From Hymenobacter sp. HSC-4F20 (GTDB lineage Bacteria; Bacteroidota; Bacteroidia; Cytophagales; Hymenobacteraceae): DNA of 64,000 nt. The translations under genes were made by a program, and so were the position numbers. How positions within the stretch are numbered: the stretch's first letter is position 1; each line of letters opens with the position of its first letter. The stretch covers positions 434,001 through 498,000 of the forward strand of contig NZ_JAHZTD010000001.1 of the NCBI RefSeq assembly GCF_019599275.1, in the 5' to 3' direction. Positions 15,990 through 24,346 of this stretch are shown in pieces. A model generated the notes under the pieces. It saw only the letters and a program-made list of their open reading frames with translations. It was not told the origin of the DNA and did no database searches.

Positions 15990-18217
15990 GCACGACCAAC
16001 TATATCGGCAAGCCCACGAGTCGGGTTGACGGCCCGGCCAAGGTAACGGGCGCCGCTACCTACGCCGCCGAGTTCCATGTGCCTAATATGGCGTACGGCT
16101 GGGTGGTGAGCAGCCCCATTGCCAAAGGCCGCATTACCAAAGTTCACGCTGATGAAGTGCTGGCTATTCCGGGCGTGCTGGAGGTGTTTTCGCACGAAAA
16201 CGTGCCCGGCCTGGCCTGGTTCGACCGTAACTACAAGGACGACGTAGCTCCTGGCGGCTCGCCCTTCCGGCCCCTGCACGAAGACAAAATCAAGTTCAAC
16301 CAGCAGCCCATTGCCCTGGTAGTGGCCGAAACGCTGGAACTGGCCCGCTACGCTTCCTCGGTGCTGCGCATCGACTACGAGGAAGAAGCCCACGAAACCG
16401 ACATCGAAGCCAAGCGCGACGAAGGCTTTGAGCCAGGCCGCGGCAAATCGGGCTGGATGCCGCCACCCCCGCCCCGCGGCAACCCCGACAAAGCCTGGGA
16501 AGAGGCCGAGCACCACATCGAGCACGAGTACGTGCACGGCGCTCAGCACCACAACCCCATGGAAATGTACGGGGCCACCGTAGAGTGGCGCGGCGACAAG
16601 AAGCTGACGGTCTATGACAAGACCCAGGGGGTAGTAAACGTGCAGAACTACCTCACCAAAATCTTCGGGCTGAGCAAGGACGACTGCCGGGTAATTAACC
16701 AGTACATGGGCGGCGGATTCGGCTCGGGGCTGCGGCCGCAGTACTCGGTGTTTCTGGCTGTGCTGGCTTCCCTGGAGCTGAAGCGTTCGGTGCGCGTCAC
16801 GCTCACGCGCCAGCAGATGTTCAGCTTTGGCCACCGCCCGCACACGCTGCAATACGTGAAGCTGGGTACCAATCCCGATGGCACCCTGGCCGCTATTCAG
16901 CACCACGCCCTCCACGAAACCTCGCAGTTTGAGGAGTATACTGAAAACGTGGTGAACTGGAGCGGCATGCTCTACCAGTGCGAAAACGTGAAGCTGGGCT
17001 ACCAGCTGGCCAAGCTGGATGTGTTTACGCCCCAGGACATGCGCGCGCCCGGCGCCGCTACCGGCTCTTTCGCCCTGGAAGTAGCCATGGACGAAATGGC
17101 CGCTGCTGCCGGAATTGACCCCATCGACTTCCGCATCCGCAACTACGCCGAAGAAGACCAGAACGCTGGCAAGCCCTTCTCCAGCAAGCGCCTGCGCGAC
17201 TGTTACCACCAGGGCGCGGCCAAGTTCGGGTGGGAGAAACGTAATCCTCAGCCCCGCTCCATGCGCAAGGGCAACCGTCTGGTGGGCTATGGCATGGCCG
17301 GCGGCGTGTGGGATGCCACCCAGAAGAAAGCCGCCGCCAAGGCTACCCTCACCGCCGACGGCAAACTGCAAGTAAGCAGCGCCACCGCCGACATCGGGAC
17401 GGGTACCTACACCATCATGACCCAGATTGCGGCCGAAACCCTGGGCTTGCCCCTGGAGGCCGTAACCTTCAAGCTCGGCGACACCGACATGCCCGAAGCC
17501 CCCGTGCAGGGCGGCTCCTGGACGGCCGCCTCGGTGGGCTCGGCCGTGAAGAGCGTCTGCGAAGCCATCGGCGAGAAGCTGCTCAAGCTGGCCCAGAAGA
17601 TGGAAGGCTCGCCCCTGAAAGGCGCCAGCCCGGACGAGGTGGAGTTCGTGAACGGCCAGATTCGGCTGAGCAACAACCCGAACGAGGCGGTTGTCATCCG
17701 CGACGTGCTGCAGGCCAGCGGCGAAACCAGGCTGGAAACCGACACCTCGGCTACCCCCAACTTGCTCAAGCAGGCCACCCACTCCATGCACTCGCACAAC
17801 GCCGTGTTTGTGGAGGTGGAGGTAGATGAGGAGTTTGGCACCGTGCACGTTACGCGCGTGCTCAACGCCGTGGCCGCCGGCCGCATCCTCAACCCCAAAA
17901 CCGCCCGCTCGCAGGTGCTGGGCTCCATTGTGTGGGGCATCAGCATGGCTCTGATGGAGGAAACCATCATGGACCACCAGTTTGGGCGCTACATGAACCA
18001 CAACTACTCGGAGTACCACATCCCCGTGCAGGCCGATATCAACGATATCGAGGTGCTGTTCGTGGAGGAGGAAGACGACGTAGTAAACCCGCTCGGGGTG
18101 AAGGGAGTGGGCGAAATCGGCCTGCTGGGCGTAGCCGCCGCCATCACCAACGCCGTGTACCACGCCACCGGCAAGCGCGTCCGCGACCTGCCCATTTACC
18201 TGGACAAGCTGCTGTAA
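15986..18217 (+). CDS. paoC: Aldehyde oxidoreductase molybdopterin-binding subunit (PaoC/YagR-like)
   Basis: 743 residues, catalytic subunit of the xanthine oxidase family. It has the first domain TSRVDGPAKVTGAATYAAEF at about 8-28, the cofactor-binding MGGGFGSGLRPQ at about 243-254, RAPGAATGSFALE at about 353-365, and the catalytic Glu in GVGEIG at about 710. It would oxidise aldehydes to acids using molybdenum cofactor, with electrons going to the Fe-S and FAD subunits. No PaoD/XdhC-type maturation chaperone gene is adjacent. A terminator follows at 18238. Confidence 0.93.
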   Translation: MSTTNYIGKPTSRVDGPAKVTGAATYAAEFHVPNMAYGWVVSSPIAKGRITKVHADEVLAIPGVLEVFSHENVPGLAWFDRNYKDDVAPGGSPFRPLHEDKIKFNQQPIALVVAETLELARYASSVLRIDYEEEAHETDIEAKRDEGFEPGRGKSGWMPPPPPRGNPDKAWEEAEHHIEHEYVHGAQHHNPMEMYGATVEWRGDKKLTVYDKTQGVVNVQNYLTKIFGLSKDDCRVINQYMGGGFGSGLRPQYSVFLAVLASLELKRSVRVTLTRQQMFSFGHRPHTLQYVKLGTNPDGTLAAIQHHALHETSQFEEYTENVVNWSGMLYQCENVKLGYQLAKLDVFTPQDMRAPGAATGSFALEVAMDEMAAAAGIDPIDFRIRNYAEEDQNAGKPFSSKRLRDCYHQGAAKFGWEKRNPQPRSMRKGNRLVGYGMAGGVWDATQKKAAAKATLTADGKLQVSSATADIGTGTYTIMTQIAAETLGLPLEAVTFKLGDTDMPEAPVQGGSWTAASVGSAVKSVCEAIGEKLLKLAQKMEGSPLKGASPDEVEFVNGQIRLSNNPNEAVVIRDVLQASGETRLETDTSATPNLLKQATHSMHSHNAVFVEVEVDEEFGTVHVTRVLNAVAAGRILNPKTARSQVLGSIVWGISMALMEETIMDHQFGRYMNHNYSEYHIPVQADINDIEVLFVEEEDDVVNPLGVKGVGEIGLLGVAAAITNAVYHATGKRVRDLPIYLDKLL

Positions 18218-18237
18218 TCTGGCTTGCCGTAACACAG

Positions 18238-18273
18238 AAAAGCCCCGGTGCCGTAAGGTGCCGGGGCTTTTTT
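18238..18273 (+). terminator. Terminator of the molybdenum enzyme operon
   Basis: AAAAGCCCCGG and CCGGGGCTTTTTT form a GC-rich stem with a T-run, 20 bases after the paoC stop. It is nearly symmetric, so it may also serve the convergent gene at 18303-19334. Confidence 0.85.
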
Positions 18274-18302
18274 GGTGGGTTATTTCTACTGAACCACAAG
18301 AA

Positions 18303-19334
18303 TCATAGGTTTCGAGCAATATTGATGAAATCATTGAGGCTTTTTCCTAAGATAGCCATTCCAGCGTCATGTGGATTCTCCAACTTGTATTTTCCTTTTG
18401 CTGCTCCATTTAAAGAATAGTCGTGTCCATCTATTGTTACAATACACCAATGGTTGTACCTACACTCAACGATTACATTATCAGAATAGAATGGCCACTC
18501 TTTATTATATTCGCTTTTAGAAATTTTAAGATGCTTATAGTTGGGATTACACTTTCTCTCCACTTCATCTATAAAGTTTCTCTTGTGCACTCTTTTAGGT
18601 GTTTCAATATATTTAGTTGTAGATTTTCTATAGTCAGTCTTTCCGTAATCATTCCCATATAACATGCCAAAGTCGAGGTATGAATTGACTGTAAGTTGTT
18701 TACCTAGCTCACCTACTTGGTCAAAAATAAATTGCCTTGATAGGCTAGATATGAATTTTTCAAAAACAACTATAATATAATTTGTTATGCTTTGTCCTAC
18801 TTCATAGCTAGAATCATAGTCAATTAGCTTTGCATAATTAGCTTTATTAGTGGATAGAATTTTATTCTCAAATTCCTGCCAACTAGATATAGCGTCTATG
18901 CTTTTTTTGTCGCTGTCTGTTATAACGTCAAAATTATAGTATCTAGCAAATTTTCCAAATTCAGAAATTATATGTAACAATTCTTTTAAGTCTTCATTAC
19001 TAAGAATGAAAGTTCTGTCAATATTAAACTGAGGTCTATTATAGTCTAAGTAATAAAATTGATTTATTTCATTTAGTAGTAATTCTAAATCATGGCCAAA
19101 TTTTTTTAAATACCTAGCATCCGGCAATTTTTTGTTTTTGTTAGAATACGCTAAGCATATGTATGATTTCATGAATCTCTCAATGCCTTGTGAAAGAAGC
19201 TGAAACGGAAGAAAGTAAAAATCATTTCCTTGGCCTATATTCTGTAGTTCTCCAAAGCCTAATCGTATTAGCTTATTGGAAGTCTCTAATTCCTCTAATA
19301 TGGCAAGTACTTTGTGAGTGTCAATTTCTTTCAT
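18303..19334 (-). CDS. AT-rich unknown protein, possible HEPN-type domain
   Basis: 343 residues, Lys/Asn/Ile/Tyr-rich and strikingly AT-rich against its GC-rich neighbours, which suggests recent transfer. Residues about 30-95 are helical: LLSQGIERFMKSYICLAY (47-63), then RYLKKFGHDLELLL (74-87). The pattern of an SQxxEKxxK-like helix followed by GHDLxxLL, plus R74-x6-H81, resembles HEPN domains, many of which are RNases or defence sensors. The similarity is weak. The C-terminal part (about 250-343) has a WPFYSDNVIVECRYNHW segment that I do not recognise. It stands alone, with no partner nucleotidyltransferase beside it. Confidence 0.6.
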   Translation of the reverse strand: MKEIDTHKVLAILEELETSNKLIRLGFGELQNIGQGNDFYFLPFQLLSQGIERFMKSYICLAYSNKNKKLPDARYLKKFGHDLELLLNEINQFYYLDYNRPQFNIDRTFILSNEDLKELLHIISEFGKFARYYNFDVITDSDKKSIDAISSWQEFENKILSTNKANYAKLIDYDSSYEVGQSITNYIIVVFEKFISSLSRQFIFDQVGELGKQLTVNSYLDFGMLYGNDYGKTDYRKSTTKYIETPKRVHKRNFIDEVERKCNPNYKHLKISKSEYNKEWPFYSDNVIVECRYNHWCIVTIDGHDYSLNGAAKGKYKLENPHDAGMAILGKSLNDFINIARNL

Positions 19335-19395
19335 ATTGTGTCATTCTTAAGCACCATGGTATAACGCCCTGTCTAAAGTAGATTAATAAATATAG

Positions 19396-20547
19396 CTACA
19401 ATGTCTTTAGCACCTCCACCGCATTCGTATTCTTCGGGTTAAGCTCTACGGACCTTTTGTAGTTGGCTTTTGCTAGCTCTTTGTTGCCGGAGGTGAGGTA
19501 GGCTTCGGCGAGGCTGTCGAAGGCGTTGCCGCTTTGGGGATGGAGCACGGTGTTGAGCTTGAAGATTTCCAGGGCTTTCTGGGTTTCGCCCTGGCGCAGC
19601 AGAGTGTAGCCCCAGCTGTTCAGGTCGCTTTCGGAGTGGCGGTAGTCGGTTTCGCGCTTTTTTAGTTCGTTGGTGGCCTCCACGGAGTAGCGGAGGCTGC
19701 GCTGGAGTAAGTCGGCGCTTTGCTGGGGGCCGCGGGTGGCGGCGTGGGCTTTGGCAATGGCACTGACCGCCAAGGCGGGGTTCTCGTGGAAGAGGTAGTG
19801 GCCGCAGCCATAGGCCGTGAGGCTTTCCCGGTTGGGCTGGGCCGCCACGAACTGTTGGTGGCAGGCTTTCCAGCGGGCGGCTTCGGCGGGATTGGGCATA
19901 AAGAACTGCTCCGCTACCACGTCAATAACCGGAATGCTGGCCGGAAACGGGGCGTTGCGCACGGCCTGTACCGTGGCAGGGTAGTTGAGGGTTTGGAAGT
20001 AGCGGCCCCGGTGCTCGGTTTTATTTTTGGCAATGTCGGTCTGCATGTCGCGCATCATGCCCGCGAGAAAGTCATCAGTAGCGAAAGAGGGTAGCATGGC
20101 ATCTAGGAGCACCACGGCTTTCACCTGCTTGGGGTGGCGGGCGGCGTAGAGGGAGCTGTAGAAGCCGCCGTAGGAGTGGGCCACCAGCAGCAGCTCCTTG
20201 CCGTAGCCGAGCTTTTTAAGGCCCGTTTCCAGGCCCTGCATGCCGCTCAGGATGCCGTGCTGGGTGTCGTCGGCTTCCCGGGAAACCTCGCTTTTCCCGA
20301 ACCCGGCCCGGTCGTAGGTTATTAGGGTGGTGCCGGTGGCTTGGGCCAGGGGCCTGAGCAGGGGCTCCCACACCCGGGCATCGTCGCCGCCCCCGGCTTC
20401 CAGCAGAATCGGGGTGCCTTTGCCTTTGATGATGTGGAAGTGCAGCCGGTAGCCACCCACATCTACCAGCGTGTCAACGGTTTGGGCACGTCCGGGTAGG
20501 GCCAGCAGCGGCAGGCAGAGGAATAGGATAGCGAGATAGTGTTTCAT
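19396..20547 (-). CDS. Exported alpha/beta hydrolase with C-terminal TPR repeats
   Basis: 383 residues. Signal peptide 1-21 (MKHYLAILFLCLPLLALPGRAQ, cleaved near RAQ). Residues 25-265 are an alpha/beta hydrolase: an LLEAGGG oxyanion region at 48-54, YDRAGFGKSE at 78-87, and the nucleophile elbow AHSYGG with Ser125. Residues about 290-380 are TPR units (SLAEAYLTSGNKELAKANYKRSVELNPKN). Hydrolase-TPR fusions of this type occur in Bacteroidota and the TPR part probably binds a partner or substrate. The substrate is unknown. The catalytic Asp and His are not assigned with certainty. Confidence 0.85.
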   Translation of the reverse strand: MKHYLAILFLCLPLLALPGRAQTVDTLVDVGGYRLHFHIIKGKGTPILLEAGGGDDARVWEPLLRPLAQATGTTLITYDRAGFGKSEVSREADDTQHGILSGMQGLETGLKKLGYGKELLLVAHSYGGFYSSLYAARHPKQVKAVVLLDAMLPSFATDDFLAGMMRDMQTDIAKNKTEHRGRYFQTLNYPATVQAVRNAPFPASIPVIDVVAEQFFMPNPAEAARWKACHQQFVAAQPNRESLTAYGCGHYLFHENPALAVSAIAKAHAATRGPQQSADLLQRSLRYSVEATNELKKRETDYRHSESDLNSWGYTLLRQGETQKALEIFKLNTVLHPQSGNAFDSLAEAYLTSGNKELAKANYKRSVELNPKNTNAVEVLKTL

Positions 20548-20641
20548 CAGGAATAGGATAGGAAGTATAGGGTAGAGAGGCGATTATGCGGCACGTAGTT
20601 GGCTCAGCCTGTAAGAACAGCATGGAAACCAACAAAAACGT

Positions 20642-20732
20642 GTCATGCTGAGCTTGTCGAAGCATCTCTACCTCTGACTAACTTAATCGTGAGGCCGAAG
20701 CGGGAGAGATGCTTCGACAAGCTCAGCATGAC
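20642..20732. repeat. Dispersed inverted repeat, family A (copy 2)
   Basis: The left arm GTCATGCTGAGCTTGTCGAA... and the right arm (20704-20732) are nearly perfect inverse copies of about 29 bases, separated by about 33 bases. Both match the arms of the element at 7404-7537. Confidence 0.8.
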
Positions 20733-20778
20733 GTGCTAGTGGCGTATGATACGCCGTGCAAAGAAGCCATTTTCACCC

Positions 20779-20854
20779 GTCATTCCGAGCGGCGCGAGGA
20801 ATCTGGAGTAACCTCTTTATCGGAAATCAGATTCCTCGCGCCGCTCGGAATGAC
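20779..20854. repeat. Dispersed inverted repeat, family B (copy 1)
   Basis: Arms of 27 bases at 20779-20805 and 20828-20854 are perfect reverse complements, starting GTCATTCCGAGCGGCGCGAG. The first twelve bases share GTCATnCnGAGC with family A, and the rest matches the repeat at 49188-49283. Confidence 0.8.
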
Positions 20855-20888
20855 AAACCGGATTTTCTTACTCCGCTAGATGCCCTGG

Positions 20889-22070
20889 CTAGCTACTACC
20901 ATTCTCTCCCGTATCCCTGCCCCTAAGCAGAGCCACCAACCCCAGCGCCGGCCCAATGGCCAGGGGCAGCAGCAGAAACGGCGGTTCCAGGTGGCGGGCC
21001 AGCAGGCCGGTGAGCTGAATGCTGCCAACGGTCAGGGCAAAACCCAGGCAATTGACGATGGTAAGAGCCGTGCCCCGCGAGGCCGCCGGTGCATTTTGCG
21101 CTACCAGCGTAGAAAACAGCGGCGAATCGGCTACCACCACTACCCCCCAAAACACCAGAAACCCTAGCAACATCGCCACCGAGCCGCTCCCCAGCACCAA
21201 CGGCGACACCACGCAGCACAGCCCCGATAAGGCCAGCGCCGCCGTAGCTACCGGGCGCGGCCCCAGCCGCTGGGAAAGCAGCCCACTGCCCACACAAGCC
21301 AGGCTACCTACCCCGATAATGAGAAAGGACAGCAGCGGCACCGCCAGCTCCGCGCCGGGGTGGCGGTGGTTGTAGGCTGCCAGCAGCACCGGCACGAAGG
21401 CCCAGAAGGTGTACAGCTCCCACATGTGCCCGAAGTAGCCAAACGCCGCCGCCCGAAACTCGGGCTCCCGGAAACCCGTCAGAAACGCCGTGAGCCGTAG
21501 CTGCTGCCCGGCGCGGCGGTAGGGGCCATCGGGCACCAGCAGCACCAGCCCTACCCCACCCAGCACCGCCAACCCCGAGGTGGCCAGCGTCACGTACTGC
21601 CACGGCAGCCGGGCGGCAGCAGCCCGGAGCAGGTGCGGAAAGGCCGTGCCCAGCACCAGCGCCCCCACTAGAAATCCCAGTGACCGGCCCAGTCCGGCCT
21701 CAAAGTAGTCGGCGGCTATTTTCATGCCTACCGGGTAGATGCCTGCCAGGAAAAACCCCGTCAGAAACCGCAGGGTCAGTAGCTGCGGAGCCCCAAGGCC
21801 ACCGAGGTTGACGCCCAGGTTGCAGGTAGCGGCCAGCAGGGCACTGACAAAAAACACCCGCGAAGGGGAGAAACGGTCGGCCAGGGCCAGCAGGGCGAAG
21901 GTGAGCGTGCCGGTGATGAAACCCAGCTGCACGGCGCTGGTGAGGGTAGCCACGAAGCCCGGCGGCAGGTGGAGCTGCGCGGCTATATCCGGAGCTACGG
22001 CATTGCCGGCAAACCACAGCGAGGTGCAGAAAAACTGCGCCCCCACGATGGTGGGTAAAATGCGGGACAT
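20889..22070 (-). CDS. MFS transporter
   Basis: 393 residues with about 12 membrane helices. The N-terminal half has the MFS loop 2-3 motif as LLALADRFSPSRVF at about 60-73, and a GRSLGFLVGALVLG segment at about 128-141. It is similar in size and layout to CynX/NimT-type or other small-molecule transporters, but the substrate cannot be told. It starts 42 bases after the end of an ABC ATPase gene on the same strand, so the two may be co-transcribed from the promoter at 23143. Confidence 0.88.
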   Translation of the reverse strand: MSRILPTIVGAQFFCTSLWFAGNAVAPDIAAQLHLPPGFVATLTSAVQLGFITGTLTFALLALADRFSPSRVFFVSALLAATCNLGVNLGGLGAPQLLTLRFLTGFFLAGIYPVGMKIAADYFEAGLGRSLGFLVGALVLGTAFPHLLRAAAARLPWQYVTLATSGLAVLGGVGLVLLVPDGPYRRAGQQLRLTAFLTGFREPEFRAAAFGYFGHMWELYTFWAFVPVLLAAYNHRHPGAELAVPLLSFLIIGVGSLACVGSGLLSQRLGPRPVATAALALSGLCCVVSPLVLGSGSVAMLLGFLVFWGVVVVADSPLFSTLVAQNAPAASRGTALTIVNCLGFALTVGSIQLTGLLARHLEPPFLLLPLAIGPALGLVALLRGRDTGENGSS

Positions 22071-22112
22071 GAAGGGTTAGACGGGACGGGTGGGGTAGGA
22101 AATAGCTGGGCT

Positions 22113-23084
22113 TTACAGATACCAGAGGGCCGCCACCGCCACGGCCTCGCCCCGGGCCACGGGCGGAGCGGTAGCTTTTACCGTTACGCGGCCGCCGGCC
22201 AGGGCCACGTCCACCTCCGAGTAGCTCCCGAAAAACCGCACGTCCGTTACGGTGCCGGGCAAGCCGCCGGCCCCGGGGGGGAGCAGGGTAAGCTGCTCGG
22301 GGCGCAATAGCAGGGGCTTGCGGCGGGGCTTTACGCCGGCCAGCGTAGCCAGGGCGGCGGCCAGCTGCCCCCGGAGCAGGAGGTAGTCGCCGAACAGGCC
22401 GGCCACGTACTCGGAACTGGGCTGCTGGTAAATCTGGCGGGGCGGGCCCTGCTGCACCAGTCGGCCCTGCTGCAGCACCAGGATGGTATCGGCCCAGGAA
22501 AGCGTATCCTGCGGGTCATGGGAAATTAGGGTGCACGTCACGCCCAGCTGCTCGCTCACGTCCTGAAGCACAACTTTGAGTAGCTGCTTGTGCCCCCTAT
22601 CGAGGTTGGAATAGGGCTCATCGAGCAGCAGCAGCCGGGGCGAGGACAGCAGCAGGCGGGCCAGGGCAATGCGCTGCCGCTCCCCGCCCGAGAGCTGGTT
22701 GGTGGGGCGCTCTAGCAGGTGGCTGATCCGGCACACCTCGTAGAGGTGCTGGGCTTCGGCGGCCGGCCGCTTGCTGGCGTAGCGCAGCACCTGCTCCACG
22801 CGCAGAAACTTGGGCAGTTCAAACTGCTGCGAAAGGTAGGCCACGCCCGGGTGGCCCGGCACCAGCTGCTCAAACGGCCCCTTAACCCGCCGCCCGTCCA
22901 CGTGCACCGTGCCGCCGGTGGGCTGCACCAGCCCGGCTATACTCTGCAGCAAGCTGCTCTTGCCCGCGCCGGTTTCGCCCGCAATGGCCACTTTCTGGTG
23001 CGGCTCCTGGGTGAAGCTGATGTCGTGGAGCACCACGGCGTCTTTTTCCTGGAGGCTTATTCCGGCAACGGTTACTAAACTCAT
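22113..23084 (-). CDS. ABC ATPase with C-terminal TOBE-like domain
   Basis: 323 residues. Walker A GETGAGKSS at about 36-44, signature LSGGERQRIALARLLL at about 135-150, Walker B LLLLDEPYSNLD at about 154-165, and the switch His in LISHDPQD. Residues about 240-323 form a small beta domain (LLLRPEQLTLLPPGAGGLPGTVTDVRFFGSYSEVDV) like the TOBE domain of Fbp/Pot/Mod importers. That class works with a binding protein and permeases, but none is encoded nearby. The neighbour is an MFS transporter instead. Confidence 0.88.
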   Translation of the reverse strand: MSLVTVAGISLQEKDAVVLHDISFTQEPHQKVAIAGETGAGKSSLLQSIAGLVQPTGGTVHVDGRRVKGPFEQLVPGHPGVAYLSQQFELPKFLRVEQVLRYASKRPAAEAQHLYEVCRISHLLERPTNQLSGGERQRIALARLLLSSPRLLLLDEPYSNLDRGHKQLLKVVLQDVSEQLGVTCTLISHDPQDTLSWADTILVLQQGRLVQQGPPRQIYQQPSSEYVAGLFGDYLLLRGQLAAALATLAGVKPRRKPLLLRPEQLTLLPPGAGGLPGTVTDVRFFGSYSEVDVALAGGRVTVKATAPPVARGEAVAVAALWYL

Positions 23085-23142
23085 GGGTGGGCGAAAAAAG
23101 CGGGGTAGGGGAAGCCGCCGAGCAGAAACCCGGCCGTGGCTT

Positions 23143-23150
23143 CAAAGATA
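23143..23150 (-). promoter_or_regulatory. -7 promoter element of the ABC ATPase gene
   Basis: Reads TATCTTTG on the minus strand, an exact TAnnTTTG match, 58 bases before the ATG at 23084. Confidence 0.45.
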
Positions 23151-23176
23151 GGGACGGAAAATGCCGGCCCTGCGCC

Positions 23177-23749
23177 CTACTTTAATGGAGGCGCTACCTG
23201 CTTTGCCGTAGGGCAGGCTAGCTCCAAGTAGTGGTTGCCGTTGAACGCAAACTCCCGGATAACTTCCAGGCCGAGCTTCTGGGTGTGGGCGGCGTAGGAA
23301 CGGGTGTTGATGCGGTTGATAAAGGTGACCAGCACCGGGTAGCGGGCCGCCATCTGCTCCCGCGAGAAATCAAAAATCCGTTCCAGCAGGCCGCTACCCC
23401 GGTACGCTTTGTCGAGGCAGACGGGGCCGTACTGGTAAGAATTCTCGGTGCTAAGCTGCCGGCCGGCGTAGGTCAGGGTGGGTAGCTGCGCTATCATGTA
23501 GGCGAAAATGGGCCACTCCAACCAGAACTGCCAGCTTGCGGCCATAACGTACGCCACCACCTGATTCTGGTGCGTGGCAACCGTCAGGCCCTGTTCCTGC
23601 TCAATGAGTTGTGTAAGCTGCTCGCGGGTGAAGGCGGTAGTCACGAAACCATCGGGCTTGTCCTCCTCGGCAATGGTGGCAATCTGGTATTTCTGGTGCA
23701 GGGCCAGCACGCCGTCAATGTCTTCCAGGTCGGCTAGTTTGAGGTGCAT
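23177..23749 (-). CDS. GNAT-family N-acetyltransferase
   Basis: The ATG at 23747-23749 (MHLKLADLEDIDGVLALHQKY) is the natural GNAT start; the longer frame upstream overlaps the intergenic region. 190 residues. The acetyl-CoA-binding region corresponds to VCLDKAYRGSGLLERIFDFSREQM at about 115-138, where YRGSGL is a variant of the R/QxxGxG/A loop. It ends with a RINTRSYAAHTQKLGLEVIREF C-terminal motif typical of the fold. The acceptor substrate is unknown. Confidence 0.82.
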   Translation of the reverse strand: MHLKLADLEDIDGVLALHQKYQIATIAEEDKPDGFVTTAFTREQLTQLIEQEQGLTVATHQNQVVAYVMAASWQFWLEWPIFAYMIAQLPTLTYAGRQLSTENSYQYGPVCLDKAYRGSGLLERIFDFSREQMAARYPVLVTFINRINTRSYAAHTQKLGLEVIREFAFNGNHYLELACPTAKQVAPPLK

Positions 23750-23780
23750 AGTGGGGGTAGGGAGGTGAAAGTATAAGTCT

Positions 23781-24203
23781 CTATTCTGCTCGCCAGTCGT
23801 ACAGTCCGCCTGCTTCGAATACATCTCCCTCTAAAAAGCAAGACAAGAATTCGGCTAACGAGGAAGTCAAAACTTCTTCGGCGAATATTTCGAACGTGTT
23901 TTTAGATGTTTTTCTCAAGGACCACATGCCGCAGTAGGTCATGTATTCTGAGAAATGAAACCAGTGTTTGCCATAATGCCTCTTATTGGCCAAAATGTCT
24001 TCCAGACCTATCATAGTGAATAGGTCTTCCTCACAGCTAAATCCATTACAGAGCAAATAGAATTCAGTAAAATCATCTGGCAGTTCAAATCCTATTCTTC
24101 GCTCAAAAGAGATAATCTGAGATATAGAAGCTGGAGGATTTAGAGTGATTCCTGACTGTTCGTGTTTAGTAGCTATTGCAGATACTAGCTCCTTAATGGA
24201 CAT
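23781..24203 (-). CDS. SMI1/KNR4 (SUKH) family protein
   Basis: 140 residues from MSIKELVSAIATKHEQ (an ATG 16 codons upstream at 24251 is possible). The region FERRIGFELPDDFTEFYLLCNGFSCEEDLFTMIGLEDIL at about 34-72 is the SUKH signature: an amphipathic start, a LPxDFxxFYxxxNG core and a following hydrophobic strand. SUKH proteins often serve as immunity proteins to polymorphic toxins, but many are orphans. No toxin is adjacent. Base composition is more AT-rich than its flanks, which fits acquisition. Confidence 0.8.
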   Translation of the reverse strand: MSIKELVSAIATKHEQSGITLNPPASISQIISFERRIGFELPDDFTEFYLLCNGFSCEEDLFTMIGLEDILANKRHYGKHWFHFSEYMTYCGMWSLRKTSKNTFEIFAEEVLTSSLAEFLSCFLEGDVFEAGGLYDWRAE

Positions 24204-24316
24204 GGTGTAGTTAAGTCGGTTTAAGCCCACTGGTTCATGGCAAGTTAGCATGTGTAACTATTACAGGTGCCCACTATTTCTTATCCTACATCAAGGCCTC
24301 GCTACCCTAGCTGGGG

Positions 24317-24324
24317 TATTTTTG
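24317..24324 (+). promoter_or_regulatory. -7 promoter element of the dioxygenase gene
   Basis: TATTTTTG, an exact TAnnTTTG match, 22 bases before the ATG at 24347. Confidence 0.5.
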
Positions 24325-24346
24325 TTAGGTAGAAAGTACCAATCCC

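Larger units (their letters stand above)
20548..20888. other. Gene-free region holding two dispersed inverted repeats
   Basis: The region upstream of the hydrolase gene and downstream of the MFS gene contains only the family A repeat (20642-20732) and the family B repeat (20779-20854), 46 bases apart. No coding signal was seen. Confidence 0.6.

Noticed and set aside
15872-18334. An 820-codon open frame on the minus strand opposite paoC
   Set aside because: It is an antisense frame produced by GC-rich codon use. Its translation is rich in His, Gly, Val and Gln without domains, and the plus strand has full-length, well-supported enzyme subunits.
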